The notes beneath the pieces are model-generated. The model was not told where the DNA came from. It searched no databases and was given only the letters and a program-made list of their open reading frames with translations. Shown here piece after piece: positions 1 to 8,042 of a DNA stretch of 64,000 nucleotides. The stretch's first letter is position 1. The number at the start of each line of letters is the position of its first letter. Made by a program: the position numbers and the translations under genes. This stretch comes from Nocardioides alpinus (GTDB taxonomy: Bacteria > Actinomycetota > Actinomycetes > Propionibacteriales > Nocardioidaceae): contig NZ_FOKC01000008.1 of assembly GCF_900112035.1 (NCBI RefSeq), positions 124,001 to 188,000 of the forward strand. Reading direction: 5' to 3'.

Positions 1-508
1 CGAGGACCACCCGGCAGTCGTCGAGGCGCGCGAGTCCGTCCAGGGCCGCATCGACCACTTCCTGTCGGTCAACGGCACCCGCAGCGTCGACTCCTACCAC
101 CGCGAGCTCGGCAACATCATGTGGGAGTACTGCGGGATGGAGCGGACCGAGACCGGTCTGAAGAAGGCGATCGACCTGATCCGCTCGCTCAAGGACGACT
201 TCTACCGCAACGTCAAGGTCCTCGGCACCGCCGAGAGCCTCAACCAGTCGCTCGAGAAGGCCGGCCGCGTGGCCGACTTCTTCGAGCTCGGCGAGCTCAT
301 GTGCATCGACGCCCTCAACCGGCGCGAGTCCTGCGGCGGCCACTTCCGTGGCGAGTCGCAGACCGAGGACGGCGAGGCGCTGCGCCACGACGACGGCTAC
401 GCCTACGTCGCCGCGTGGGAGTGGGCCGGCGAAGAGGCCGACCCCGTCCTGCACAAGGAAGACCTCGTCTACACCGCCATCGAGATGAAGCAGCGGAGCT
501 ACAAGTGA
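1..508 (+). CDS. sdhA: Succinate dehydrogenase/fumarate reductase flavoprotein subunit, 3' part
   Basis: This is the C-terminal end of SdhA, the FAD subunit of respiratory complex II, which oxidises succinate to fumarate at the membrane. The frame is open from base 2 and ends at a TGA at 506-508, so the start and the FAD and active-site parts lie outside the window. What is visible is the helical C-terminal domain typical of the family: [14 protein letters not shown], then a Cys-rich [10 protein letters not shown] stretch, ending in the usual beta segment. sdhB follows after 2 bp, or overlaps by 4 bp if its GTG at 505 is used, which fits a translationally coupled sdh operon. Identification rests on this C-terminal pattern and on the sdhB neighbour. 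Confidence 0.93.
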   Translation, partial: EDHPAVVEARESVQGRIDHFLSVNGTRSVDSYHRELGNIMWEYCGMERTETGLKKAIDLIRSLKDDFYRNVKVLGTAESLNQSLEKAGRVADFFELGELMCIDALNRRESCGGHFRGESQTEDGEALRHDDGYAYVAAWEWAGEEADPVLHKEDLVYTAIEMKQRSYK

Positions 509-510
509 GC

Positions 511-1254
511 ATGAACCTGACCCTGAAGATCTGGCGCCAGCCCGACGCGGAGTCGGCGGGTGCCATGCACACCTACCAGCTCTCCGACGTCTCCCCCGAC
601 ATGTCGTTCCTCGAGATGCTCGACGTGCTCAACGAGCAGCTCAACGACAAGGGCGAGGACCCGATCGCCTTCGACTCCGACTGTCGCGAGGGCATCTGCG
701 GTGCGTGTGGCCTGATGATCAACGGTGACGCGCACGGGCCGGAGGTCACCACGACCTGCCAGCTGCACATGCGCTCGTTCACCGACGGCGAGACCATCAC
801 CATCGAGCCGTGGCGCTCCGACGCCTTTCCGGTGCTCAAGGACCTCGTGGTCGACCGCAGCGCCTTCGACCGGATCATCCAGCAGGGCGGCTTCATCTCG
901 GTCAACACCGGCTCGGCCCCCGAGGCCCACTCGGTGCCCGTGCCGCGTGACGACGCGATGCGCGCCTTCAACGTCGCCACCTGCATCGGCTGCGGCGCCT
1001 GCGTCGCGGCGTGCCCCAACGGCTCCGCCTCGCTCTTCATGGGTGCCAAGATCACCCACCTCGGCGAGCTCCCGCAGGGCCAGCCCGAGCGCGACAGCCG
1101 CGTGGTCAACATGGTCGCCCAGCACGACCACGAGGGCTTCGGTGGCTGCACCAACATCGGCGCCTGCACCGCCGCCTGCCCCAAGGAGATCCCGCTCGAC
1201 GTGATCTCGCAGCTCAACAAGGACCTGCGGACCGCGATCAAGCACGGCCACTGA
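511..1254 (+). CDS. sdhB: Succinate dehydrogenase iron-sulfur subunit
   Basis: SdhB carries electrons from the flavoprotein to the membrane quinone site. At 247 residues it is the normal length. The plant-type [2Fe-2S] motif ([10 protein letters not shown]) lies about residues 60-70, and two ferredoxin-type clusters ([12 protein letters not shown] and [12 protein letters not shown]) lie in the C-terminal half. ATG 511 gives the N terminus [10 protein letters not shown] usual in actinobacteria. An in-frame GTG at 505 overlaps the sdhA stop and sits 6 bp behind a GGAG, so it is a real alternative start. No membrane-anchor gene follows. A palindromic repeat lies 26 bp after the stop, so any anchor subunit must be upstream of the window. 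Confidence 0.97.
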   Translation: MNLTLKIWRQPDAESAGAMHTYQLSDVSPDMSFLEMLDVLNEQLNDKGEDPIAFDSDCREGICGACGLMINGDAHGPEVTTTCQLHMRSFTDGETITIEPWRSDAFPVLKDLVVDRSAFDRIIQQGGFISVNTGSAPEAHSVPVPRDDAMRAFNVATCIGCGACVAACPNGSASLFMGAKITHLGELPQGQPERDSRVVNMVAQHDHEGFGGCTNIGACTAACPKEIPLDVISQLNKDLRTAIKHGH

Positions 1255-1280
1255 TCCGTACGGCCTTGGTGCTCCTGCGC

Positions 1281-1334
1281 GAGCGGTGAGTGAGGCAGGT
1301 TCTGCGGCCCGCGAACCTGCCTCACGCACCGCGT
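1281..1334. repeat. Palindromic repeat, type A copy 1
   Basis: A 20-nt arm at 1283-1302 (GCGGTGAGTGAGGCAGGTTC) pairs with 1313-1332, with one mismatch and a 10-nt loop. It stands between the convergent sdhB and the nuclease-like gene, and it may also act as a terminator. The same sequence family recurs at 1355, 2457, 2529 and 14920. Confidence 0.9.
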
Positions 1335-1354
1335 CCGGCCTCACCTCCCTGCCG

Positions 1355-1404
1355 GCGGTGAGCAGAGCAGGTTTCGTACGCTCAGAACCTGCCTCACTCA
1401 CCGC
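1355..1404. repeat. Palindromic repeat, type B copy 1
   Basis: The left arm at 1355-1374 reads GCGGTGAGCAGAGCAGGTTT. The right arm at 1385-1404 reads GAACCTGCCTCACTCACCGC. The outer GCGGTGAG and the inner GCAGGTT pair, and a 4-nt CAGA block forms an internal mismatch that is shared with the copy at 2529. The stop codon of the neighbouring minus-strand gene (1398-1400) lies in the right arm. Confidence 0.88.
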
Positions 1405-2345
1405 CCTCGGGGGTGCGGTCGGCGGACCAGCCGGTGGACCGGCTGGAAGAGGGCGTCCCAACGCGCCCCGAAGTCCGGCGCGGGACCGTCGTAGCCCCGG
1501 GCGACGAGTGCCGCGTGGATCCCGCGCACCGTCGTCTTCGGGGTCCGCATCCGTTCCTTGGTCACGAGCTCGTACGCCGCTCCGTGCCGACGGTAGGCGG
1601 CGTAGCGGTCGATGTCGGCGTTGTACTGGGCACGGTCCTCCTGGTGCTGGCTCCCCTCGTACTCGACGGCCAGGAGGAACAGCAGCCACCACAGGTCGGG
1701 CGTGACCTGGACGCCCGGGGCGAGCTCGACCTTCGAGTTCACCTCCGGCTGCGGCAGGCCCGCACACACGACGTACGTCAGCAGCTCGGCCTCCGGCATC
1801 GAACGGCAACGGTCGTCGAGGAAAGGCAGGACGTACGTCGTCTCCGCCACTCCGCGGCGCCACTTCTCCTCGATGAGCAGCTGGTCGAGGAGGTGCAGGT
1901 CGAGGTGCGCCAGACGCAGCAGCTCGCACCCGACCTTGACCGCGTCGATCAGCCTCGCCTCGGCGCAGTAGGCCACGAACGCGGCTTCGGTCGAGACGGA
2001 GCCACCGACGCTGGGCGGCAGCTTGACCGTCCGGTGCAGGAAGATCCCGTCGACGGCGAGGTGCAGGGTGCCCTGGACGACGAAGTGGAGCGGCACACGC
2101 GGTCCGTGGTCGATGCCCATCTCCTGCAACGTGGTGATGCCCGTCGTGAGGGCGTCCGGAGGGAGCGCCAGCCGGGCGGCCGCGATGCGGTCCGCGAAGG
2201 ACGGGTCGTGCGCGACATGGCAGTAGACGGCCTCGTGCACACGACGGAACTGCGGCCCCTGGAGGACGCTGCGTGTGATGCCTGACGCGAGTGCCTCAGC
2301 TCGGCGGAAGGGGCGGTGGAGGAAGTCCTCGGGAACGGCGTGCAT
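1398..2345 (-). CDS. AbiEi/DUF559-like protein with an endonuclease-like C-terminal domain
   Basis: This 315-residue protein resembles the actinobacterial family with an AbiEi-antitoxin-like N terminus and a DUF559/Vsr-like nuclease fold. The N-terminal part (RPFRRAEALASGITR..., residues about 10-45) looks like the winged-helix segment. The C-terminal part has PDLWW, then VEYEGSQHQ and a D-x-D-R-Y helix, matching the D...E-Y-x-G...H pattern of DUF559 nucleases. ATG 2345 was chosen because the family consensus starts here and everything upstream in frame is repeat sequence. Substrate and biological role are unknown. The gene is flanked on both sides by doublets of the same palindrome, and its stop codon lies inside one of them. 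Cytosolic, with no signal or membrane segment. Confidence 0.82.
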   Translation of the reverse strand: MHAVPEDFLHRPFRRAEALASGITRSVLQGPQFRRVHEAVYCHVAHDPSFADRIAAARLALPPDALTTGITTLQEMGIDHGPRVPLHFVVQGTLHLAVDGIFLHRTVKLPPSVGGSVSTEAAFVAYCAEARLIDAVKVGCELLRLAHLDLHLLDQLLIEEKWRRGVAETTYVLPFLDDRCRSMPEAELLTYVVCAGLPQPEVNSKVELAPGVQVTPDLWWLLFLLAVEYEGSQHQEDRAQYNADIDRYAAYRRHGAAYELVTKERMRTPKTTVRGIHAALVARGYDGPAPDFGARWDALFQPVHRLVRRPHPRGR

Positions 2346-2456
2346 GCGTCCATGCAGCCAGCCACGACTCACGGCCGCCACGGTCGGCGCTGCAGCCTGT
2401 GAACGAGGTCCCGGGCCGCGCGCCTGGGGACATCTCCCGGTCCGCGTCTGCCCTCT

Positions 2457-2510
2457 GAGCGGTGTGTGAGGCAGCTTCCAGCGCCTCGGAACCTGCCTCA
2501 CACACCGCTC
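2457..2510. repeat. Palindromic repeat, type A copy 2
   Basis: The left arm at 2457-2478 starts GAGCGGTGTGTGAGGCAG. The right arm at 2489-2510 ends CTCACACACCGCTC. The arms match at 21 of 22 positions with a 10-nt loop. It lies 112 bp upstream of the nuclease-like gene's start. Confidence 0.9.
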
Positions 2511-2528
2511 CAGGCGGTCCGGGGTTCG

Positions 2529-2581
2529 CTCGGTGAGCAGAGCAGGTTCTGTGGAAGCAGAACCTGCCTCACACACCGCTC
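2529..2581. repeat. Palindromic repeat, type B copy 2
   Basis: The left arm carries CGGTGAGCAGAGCAGGTTCT and the right arm runs from CAGAACCTGCCTC (2558) to 2581. It has the same CAGA internal mismatch as the copy at 1355. It sits 17 bp beyond the 3' end of the minus-strand yihY-like gene and could terminate it. Confidence 0.88.
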
Positions 2582-2598
2582 GGCGGGGACTCAGGAGG

Positions 2599-3654
2599 TC
2601 AGCGACGTCGACGCAGGAGCGCGAGCAGCCCGAGGGTCGAGGCCGCGCCCGCGACGAAGGCGGCCTTCGGCGAGGTGGAGGAGGCGGCAGGACCGGCAGG
2701 ACGTACGACGCTCGCTGCCGCCGCGAGGTCGATCCGCGGGCCCTCGACGGTCTGCTCGGCCACCGTGCGTGCCTCTCGGGCGGCCCGGGCCTCTGCCGAG
2801 GTGTACGCCCAGGCGGCGGCGTAGACGACGACGCGGGAGAAGTAGTTGATCCACACGAGCAGGATCAGGGCGATGCCGAAGGCCTGGAACGCGTCGGAGC
2901 TGGAGGTGATCTTCAGCAGGAAGGTGGACAGCTGCTTGAGCACCTCGAACGCGACCGCGCCGAGCAGCGCCCCCGACCACAGCGAGCGTGTGGGGATCTC
3001 AGGGGTCGCGAGGAGACGGAAGAAGGCGAAGAAGAGCACGGAGTTGGCGCCGAGGCCGAGCGCGAGGGCCACCACCCACAGCAGCGGCTCGAGGCCCGCG
3101 CCGAGCCCGAGGAAGTCGAGGATCGGGGTGATCAGCTTGGTCGTGACGCCGGAGACGACGACGCTGAGGATGAGCACCGAACCGAGGGACAGCAGCGCGA
3201 GGATGTCGCGCGCCTTGCCCATCACGAAGCTGGGCTGCTCGCGCGGCGGCTCCTCGAAGACCGCGACCAGCGCCTCCCGCATGCCCGAGAGCCAGCCCAG
3301 GCCGGAGTAGAGGGTCAGCAGGATGCCGACGCTGAAGATGCCCGGCGCCGCTGCCTGGAGGGTGTCGAGGCTGACGCCGTTCTCGCCGCCGACGAGGCCG
3401 GGCAGGACCGAGTTGGCGGCATCGACGAGCGTGTCCTGCGCGTTGTCGTAGACCTTGGCGACCTGGCCGAAGATCGCGAACGCGAGCGCCAGGATCGGGA
3501 AGAAGGAGAGGAACGCGAAGTACGTCACGGCGCCGGCCAGGGCGTTGCCCTTGACGGTGCCGTAGTGCTCGACCATCCGCACCACGTGGTCGAGGAAGGG
3601 ACGGCGCTCACGGGCCTCGGCGACCTTGGCCTTGACGGAGGAGATCAGCGACAT
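2599..3654 (-). CDS. YihY/BrkB family integral membrane protein
   Basis: A 351-residue protein of the YihY/virulence factor BrkB family (once misnamed RNase BN), whose function is unsettled. The motif GNALAGAVTYFAFLSFFPIL near residues 38-57 is the family's first membrane helix. About six hydrophobic helices follow, with SGLGWLSGMREAL and the C-terminal LILLVWINYFSRVVVYAAAW that mark the family. The cytoplasmic tail ends in a short hydrophobic stretch and an Arg run. ATG 3654 was chosen because the longer frame upstream lies over the RNA-ligase gene. The start codon shares one base with that gene's stop, so the two are probably translated as an operon. Confidence 0.93.
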   Translation of the reverse strand: MSLISSVKAKVAEARERRPFLDHVVRMVEHYGTVKGNALAGAVTYFAFLSFFPILALAFAIFGQVAKVYDNAQDTLVDAANSVLPGLVGGENGVSLDTLQAAAPGIFSVGILLTLYSGLGWLSGMREALVAVFEEPPREQPSFVMGKARDILALLSLGSVLILSVVVSGVTTKLITPILDFLGLGAGLEPLLWVVALALGLGANSVLFFAFFRLLATPEIPTRSLWSGALLGAVAFEVLKQLSTFLLKITSSSDAFQAFGIALILLVWINYFSRVVVYAAAWAYTSAEARAAREARTVAEQTVEGPRIDLAAAASVVRPAGPAASSTSPKAAFVAGAASTLGLLALLRRRR

Positions 3655-4163
3655 CAGCCGAGGGCGTAGTGGTGGGTGGGCTGCCAGCCGGCCTGCTGGT
3701 CGTGGACGTAGAGCGCGAACTCGTCGACGGCGAAGCGGCAGTCGAAGGCCGCGAGCTCGTCGAAGGCACGGTCGAGCGTCGGGTCGTCGAGGTGGTGCGC
3801 GACGGTCACGTGCGGGTGGTAGGGGAAGTCGAGGTCGACCGCCAGCGGCCCCTGGCGTACGGCGTCCGCGAGCAGCTCGCACGCCGAGATCCCCTCGGCC
3901 AGGGTGACGAAGACGACCGGCGAGACCGGCCGGAAGGTGCCGGTGCCGCGCAGGTGGATGTCGAACGGTTCCACGGCCGCGGCGGCCCCCGCGAGGTGGT
4001 CGGTCACGGCGGCGAGCTCGGCCTCGTCGACCTCGGCCGGCGGGATCAGCGTGATGTGCGTGGGGATCTGCGCGGCGGTGGTGTCGCCGACGGAGGTGCG
4101 GTAGTCCTGGAGCTCGGTCGCCCAGGGCTCAGGGATCGCGATCGCTACTCCTATGGTCGGCAC
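3654..4163 (-). CDS. 2'-5' RNA ligase (2H phosphoesterase) family protein
   Basis: A 169-residue cytosolic protein of the 2H phosphoesterase superfamily (LigT/ThpR type). Both catalytic HxT motifs are present: HITLI near residue 36 and HVTVA near residue 117. In this family the two His-Thr pairs act on 2',3'-cyclic phosphate or 2'-5' RNA ends, but the physiological substrate is seldom known. GTG 4163 was chosen because the protein then begins VPTIGVAIAIPEPW, as relatives do. A TAGGGT box at 4171-4176 is 7 bp upstream, which would give a leaderless mRNA. Divergent from trpS and overlapping the downstream yihY-like gene by one base. Confidence 0.88.
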   Translation of the reverse strand: MPTIGVAIAIPEPWATELQDYRTSVGDTTAAQIPTHITLIPPAEVDEAELAAVTDHLAGAAAAVEPFDIHLRGTGTFRPVSPVVFVTLAEGISACELLADAVRQGPLAVDLDFPYHPHVTVAHHLDDPTLDRAFDELAAFDCRFAVDEFALYVHDQQAGWQPTHHYALG

Positions 4164-4224
4164 CCCACGGACCCTACAGAACCCCTTCGCGCCACGAACC
4201 GGCCCCGTGAGAGGATCGGCCGTC

Positions 4225-5274
4225 GTGAGTGACACCTTCCGTGCGGCACAGGCCCGCAGCGACGAGATCGAGCAGCAGATGGCCGACGATCCGGCCTCTC
4301 TGCGGATGCTGACCGGGGACCGACCGACCGGCGCGCTGCACATCGGCCACTACTTCGGCTCGATCCGCAACCGCCTCCGGCTGCAGGACAGCGGCGCCGA
4401 GATCTGGCAGCTGATCGCCGACTACCAGGTGATCACCGACCGCGACGTCGCCGGCGACATCGCGGGCAACGTGCGCAACCTGCTGCTGGACAACATCGCC
4501 GCCGGGCTGGACCCGGAGAAGGCGACGATCTTCACCCACTCCTCGGTGCCGGCGCTCAACCAGCTGATGCTGCCGTTCCTCAGCCTGGTCAGCGTCGCCG
4601 AGCTCCAGCGCAACCCCACGGTCAAGGACGAGGCCAAGTCGGCGGGCATCACCTCGATCGGCGGGCTGCTGCTGACCTACCCGGTCCACCAGGCCGCGGA
4701 CATCCTGTTCTGCAAGGCCAACGTGGTGCCGGTGGGCCGCGACCAGCTCCCCCACCTCGAGCAGACCCGCGTCGTCGCGCGCCGCTTCAACGACCGCTAC
4801 GCCCCCGTCTTCCCCGAGCCCGGCGCGCTGCTCTCGGAGGCCCCGCTGATCCTCGGCACCGACGGCACCAAGATGAGCAAGTCCAAGGGCAACGTCGTCG
4901 AGCTGCGGATGACCGCCGACGAGACGGCCAAGAAGCTCAAGGGCGCCAAGACCGACAGCGACCGGGTCATTACCTACGACCCCGAGCAGCGCCCCGAGGT
5001 CGCCAACCTGCTCACCCTCATCGCGCTCTGCGAGGGCGTCGAGCCTGCGGCCGTGGCCGAGGAGATCGGCGACGGCGGCGGCGGTGCCCTCAAGGGGCGT
5101 CTCACCGAGGCGATCAACGCCGAGCTCGCCCCGCTGCGGGCCCGGCGGACCGAGCTCGAGGCCGACCCCGGCTACCTCCAGGACGTGCTGCGGCGCGGCA
5201 ACGAGCGCGCGAACGAGGTTGCCGAGGCCACCCTCGACGAGGTCCGTGCGGCGATGGGCATGGTCTACCTGTGA
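4225..5274 (+). CDS. trpS: Tryptophanyl-tRNA synthetase
   Basis: Class Ic aminoacyl-tRNA synthetase that charges tRNA-Trp in the cytosol. The HIGH motif (HIGH, residues 39-42) and the KMSKS loop (residues 216-220, in GTKMSKSKGN) are intact, and 349 residues is the usual length. GTG 4225 was preferred to an earlier in-frame ATG at 4153. It has an AGAGGA 9 bp upstream, and the earlier start would overlap the divergent gene's promoter. Divergent from the 2'-5' RNA ligase-like gene across about 61 bp. A perfect 9-bp inverted repeat begins 6 bp after the stop. Confidence 0.97.
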   Translation: MSDTFRAAQARSDEIEQQMADDPASLRMLTGDRPTGALHIGHYFGSIRNRLRLQDSGAEIWQLIADYQVITDRDVAGDIAGNVRNLLLDNIAAGLDPEKATIFTHSSVPALNQLMLPFLSLVSVAELQRNPTVKDEAKSAGITSIGGLLLTYPVHQAADILFCKANVVPVGRDQLPHLEQTRVVARRFNDRYAPVFPEPGALLSEAPLILGTDGTKMSKSKGNVVELRMTADETAKKLKGAKTDSDRVITYDPEQRPEVANLLTLIALCEGVEPAAVAEEIGDGGGGALKGRLTEAINAELAPLRARRTELEADPGYLQDVLRRGNERANEVAEATLDEVRAAMGMVYL

Positions 5275-5279
5275 CGGAC

Positions 5280-5302
5280 GTCACACAGACGCACTGTGTG
5301 AC
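5280..5302. terminator. Perfect inverted repeat after trpS
   Basis: GTCACACAG (5280-5288) and CTGTGTGAC (5294-5302) form a perfect 9-bp stem with the 5-nt loop ACGCA. It starts 6 bp after the trpS stop and 54 bp before the lipase start. Either a terminator hairpin without a T run or an operator for the lipase gene would fit. The sequence does not decide. Confidence 0.6.
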
Positions 5303-5355
5303 TCGCCAGTAGGTTCCCGAGCACGGCCGGACGGCCCGGTCGGGGAGGGAACCCC

Positions 5356-6612
5356 ATGGGAGCACCATCACGTCGTCGGACTCGGACTTCTGGCGCGATC
5401 GCGACACTCACCATCCTGCTGGCCGGCGGGCTCACCGCCCTCGGATCGACCACGACACCAGCAGGCGCCGTCGTCCCCGAACCACCACGGCCCGCGTTCT
5501 ACGAGGCCCCGGCCACCCTGCCCGCCGCCAACGGCGCGGTCATCCGCAGCGAGCAGGTCGGCTTCCTGCTCGACCCGCTCGACGCGACCAGCTTGGTCCG
5601 CAACGCCCAGCGTGTGCTCTACCGGACGACCAACCGCACCGGGAAGGCGATCGCCGCCTCCGGCACGGTCCTGGTCCCCACGACACCCTGGGTCGGCGTC
5701 GGCTCACGTCCGGTCATCGGCTACGCGCCAGGCACCCAGGGCATGGCCGACCGCTGCGCCCCGTCGCGGCTGTTCTCCGAGGGCATCGAGTACGAGGGCC
5801 TCGGCATCGAAGGCCTGCTGCTGCGCGGCTATGCCGTCGCGATGCCCGACTACGAGGGCCTCGGCACCGCCGGCGTCCACACCTACATGGACCGGGTCTC
5901 GCAGGGGCGCGCCACGCTCGACGTCGTACGCGCCGCGCAGCGCCTCTCCGGCACCGGCCTGAGCAGCGCCAGCCCGGTCGGCCTGATGGGTTACTCGCAG
6001 GGCGGGGGCGCTGCGGCGTCCGCGGTCGAGCTGGCCTCGACGTACGCCCCCGACCTCAAGGTCAGGGGCGCCGTCGTCGGTGCCGTGCCAGCCGACCTCA
6101 CCCAGGTGGCGACCAACCTCGACGGCGGCCTCTACTCCGCGTTCGCGTTCTTCGCGCTGCGGGGGCTCTCGGCGAGCTACGACGTCGACCTGTCTCCCTA
6201 CCTCAACGCCACCGGCCGCGCGACCAGCGACCGCGTGGAGACCGAGTGCGTCTTCGACCTCCTCAACAACGCGTTCGTGAAGTCGTCGACGCTCAGCGCC
6301 AACGGCCAGCCGATGTCGACCTTGATGGCCGCCGAGCCGTTCAGGTCGATCGTGGAGTCCCAGCGGATCGGGACGATCAGGCCGACCGTGCCGGTGCTGG
6401 TCACGCACTCGGTGCTCGACGACGTGATCCCCTACGGCGTCGGCAGGGCGATGGCGAGGTCGTGGTGCGGCAAGGGCGCCAACGTCCGGTTCTCCAGCAA
6501 CGTCGCGCCGCTGCACGTCGGCGGCATCGTGCCGCAGACGGCGGAGGCGCTGCCGTTCTTCGAGGCGAGGTTCGCCGGCCTGCCGCAGCTCAGCAACTGC
6601 TGGCTGCTCTGA
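5356..6612 (+). CDS. Secreted lipase/alpha-beta hydrolase (LIP family)
   Basis: A 418-residue exported hydrolase of the secretory lipase type. Residues 1-38 form a signal peptide: RRRTR, a hydrophobic core, then an Ala-rich end near TPAGAV. The nucleophile elbow GYSQGG places the catalytic Ser at residue 214. The acid is probably in HSVLDDVIP and the His in PLHVGG near the C terminus. Several Cys (DRC, ETEC, SWC, SNC) could form disulfides after export. The likely substrates are lipid esters or other hydrophobic esters, and the exact one is unknown. It is transcribed alone, with a GGGAGGGAACCCC leader just before ATG 5356. The next gene begins 17 bp on and may share its transcript. Confidence 0.9.
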   Translation: MGAPSRRRTRTSGAIATLTILLAGGLTALGSTTTPAGAVVPEPPRPAFYEAPATLPAANGAVIRSEQVGFLLDPLDATSLVRNAQRVLYRTTNRTGKAIAASGTVLVPTTPWVGVGSRPVIGYAPGTQGMADRCAPSRLFSEGIEYEGLGIEGLLLRGYAVAMPDYEGLGTAGVHTYMDRVSQGRATLDVVRAAQRLSGTGLSSASPVGLMGYSQGGGAAASAVELASTYAPDLKVRGAVVGAVPADLTQVATNLDGGLYSAFAFFALRGLSASYDVDLSPYLNATGRATSDRVETECVFDLLNNAFVKSSTLSANGQPMSTLMAAEPFRSIVESQRIGTIRPTVPVLVTHSVLDDVIPYGVGRAMARSWCGKGANVRFSSNVAPLHVGGIVPQTAEALPFFEARFAGLPQLSNCWLL

Positions 6613-6629
6613 GAGTGGGAAGGTGGGCC

Positions 6630-8039
6630 ATGCCCCGGACGAGTGCGGTGGATCGCGCGCAGGAGGTGTACGCCACCTCCTACCGCCGTCTCGTCGGACA
6701 GCTCACCGGTGTGACCGGCGACCCGGTCGAGGCCGAGGACGCCGTCGTGGAGGCGTTCGCCCGGGCGGTGAGCTCCCCGCGGTCCTTCCGAGCCGCGGAC
6801 AACCCGGAGGCCTGGCTGCGCACCGTCGCAGTCAACGTGACCCGCACCCGCTGGCGTCGGAGCCGGTTCTTCCGCGACGTCAGCGAGCAGCTCGTGCGGG
6901 CGGAGCCGCCCGGGTTCGGCGCGATCGTCGAACGCGCCCGCACCGCCCGCCGGCGCCGACGTACGACGATCGGGCTCGCCGCCGTCGTGGTGGTCGTAGG
7001 CCTGGCGTTCGCCGTCGGCGGGCCGGGCGACCGGTCCGCCGACCCCTCGCCGCCCGCGCCTACCACCACGACCTGGGACGGCACCTCGGCGGTCGACGCG
7101 ACGCTGCCGTCCGACGTACGGGCCGTCCTGGACGACGACCGGCTCGACCTGTGGACAGCGGCCGGCTCGTCGGGTGCGGTGGCGGTCCTGTGGCGCGGGT
7201 GCGACCAGGAGCCGTGCCGCTTCGCACTGGTGACCCGTGACGGCGACCAGGTGTCCGGATCCGCCCTCGGGGCATCGTTCCCCCGGCTCTCGGCGGTCCC
7301 GAACGGCTGGCTGGTCGAGGACGCGACCGGCACCATCCGTCTCAGTCCCTCGGGCGATCGCGCCCAGATCTACGTGACAGGCCCCGGTGGCGACGACGTC
7401 ATGGAGGGCGACACCGCGGTCGAGACCGCCGCGGGGTGGCGGCTGCTGCGCGGCGACAAGGTGATCGCGCTCCCTTCCCCCTCCGGCCGTGACACCGTTG
7501 GCGCCTACGTCACGCCGACCGGCCGGCTGATCGCTGCCACCACCTCAGGCTTCGACGTCTCCGTCTCGACGACAGACGACGGCCGCACCTGGGAGATGAG
7601 CATGCCGAGCAGCGCGACCGAGCCCGCGACCGCGGCCGTCGTGCCGGGCAACGGCGACCACGTCGCGATCGCATCCCTGGGCGACGCCCCGGACGGCTCG
7701 ATGCCGGTCGTCGAGGTCCAGCTCTCCCACGATGCGGGCGCGACGTGGACCGCGGCCCGGGGGCTCGACACTGTCGGCGGCGACCGTGTCAGGGACCTGT
7801 CGGCGGTGGCGGTGGCGCCCGACGGGACGACGTACGTCACCACCGGTTCGCACCACCTCGTGCGGATCGACCCGGAGGGCAACGCACTGCCCATCCAGCT
7901 CTCGTCGTTCGACAGCTCGGTCTTCGTCGTCGACGACACGGTCTGTGTGGTCAGCGAGCGCGGCCGCATCGACCAGCTCTCGTGCTCCGACGACGGGGGC
8001 ACGGCCTGGGCTGGCCGCTCGCTCCCCGGCTTCGGGTGA
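6630..8039 (+). CDS. Sigma-region-2 protein fused to a membrane anchor and an outer domain
   Basis: A 469-residue protein in three parts. Residues about 9-78 resemble ECF sigma region 2 (YRRLVGQLTGV, DAVVEAFARAV, NPEAWLRTVAVNVTR). No region 4 follows. Residues 113-130 are a single membrane helix after a run of Arg. The remaining 340 residues should lie outside the membrane and contain repeated beta-type segments with Asp-rich turns (STTDDGRTWE, SHDAGATWT, SDDGGTAWA), like BNR/Asp-box propeller blades. ATG 6630 has GGGAAGG 7 bp upstream. Whether the region-2 part still binds RNA polymerase is unknown. It could equally be a degenerate sigma relic serving as a membrane sensor. A comparable architecture recurs at 21176. 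Confidence 0.85.
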   Translation: MPRTSAVDRAQEVYATSYRRLVGQLTGVTGDPVEAEDAVVEAFARAVSSPRSFRAADNPEAWLRTVAVNVTRTRWRRSRFFRDVSEQLVRAEPPGFGAIVERARTARRRRRTTIGLAAVVVVVGLAFAVGGPGDRSADPSPPAPTTTTWDGTSAVDATLPSDVRAVLDDDRLDLWTAAGSSGAVAVLWRGCDQEPCRFALVTRDGDQVSGSALGASFPRLSAVPNGWLVEDATGTIRLSPSGDRAQIYVTGPGGDDVMEGDTAVETAAGWRLLRGDKVIALPSPSGRDTVGAYVTPTGRLIAATTSGFDVSVSTTDDGRTWEMSMPSSATEPATAAVVPGNGDHVAIASLGDAPDGSMPVVEVQLSHDAGATWTAARGLDTVGGDRVRDLSAVAVAPDGTTYVTTGSHHLVRIDPEGNALPIQLSSFDSSVFVVDDTVCVVSERGRIDQLSCSDDGGTAWAGRSLPGFG

Positions 8040-8042
8040 GAC

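Noticed and set aside
2346..2456. An N-terminal extension of the nuclease-like gene into the repeat
   Set aside because: The frame stays open to 2576, but those residues are translated repeat sequence. Homologous starts are at the ATG at 2345.
1281..2581. The palindrome-flanked nuclease gene as an insertion sequence
   Set aside because: No transposase, no terminal inverted repeats spanning the gene and no target-site duplication were seen. The flanking elements are direct-order palindromes.
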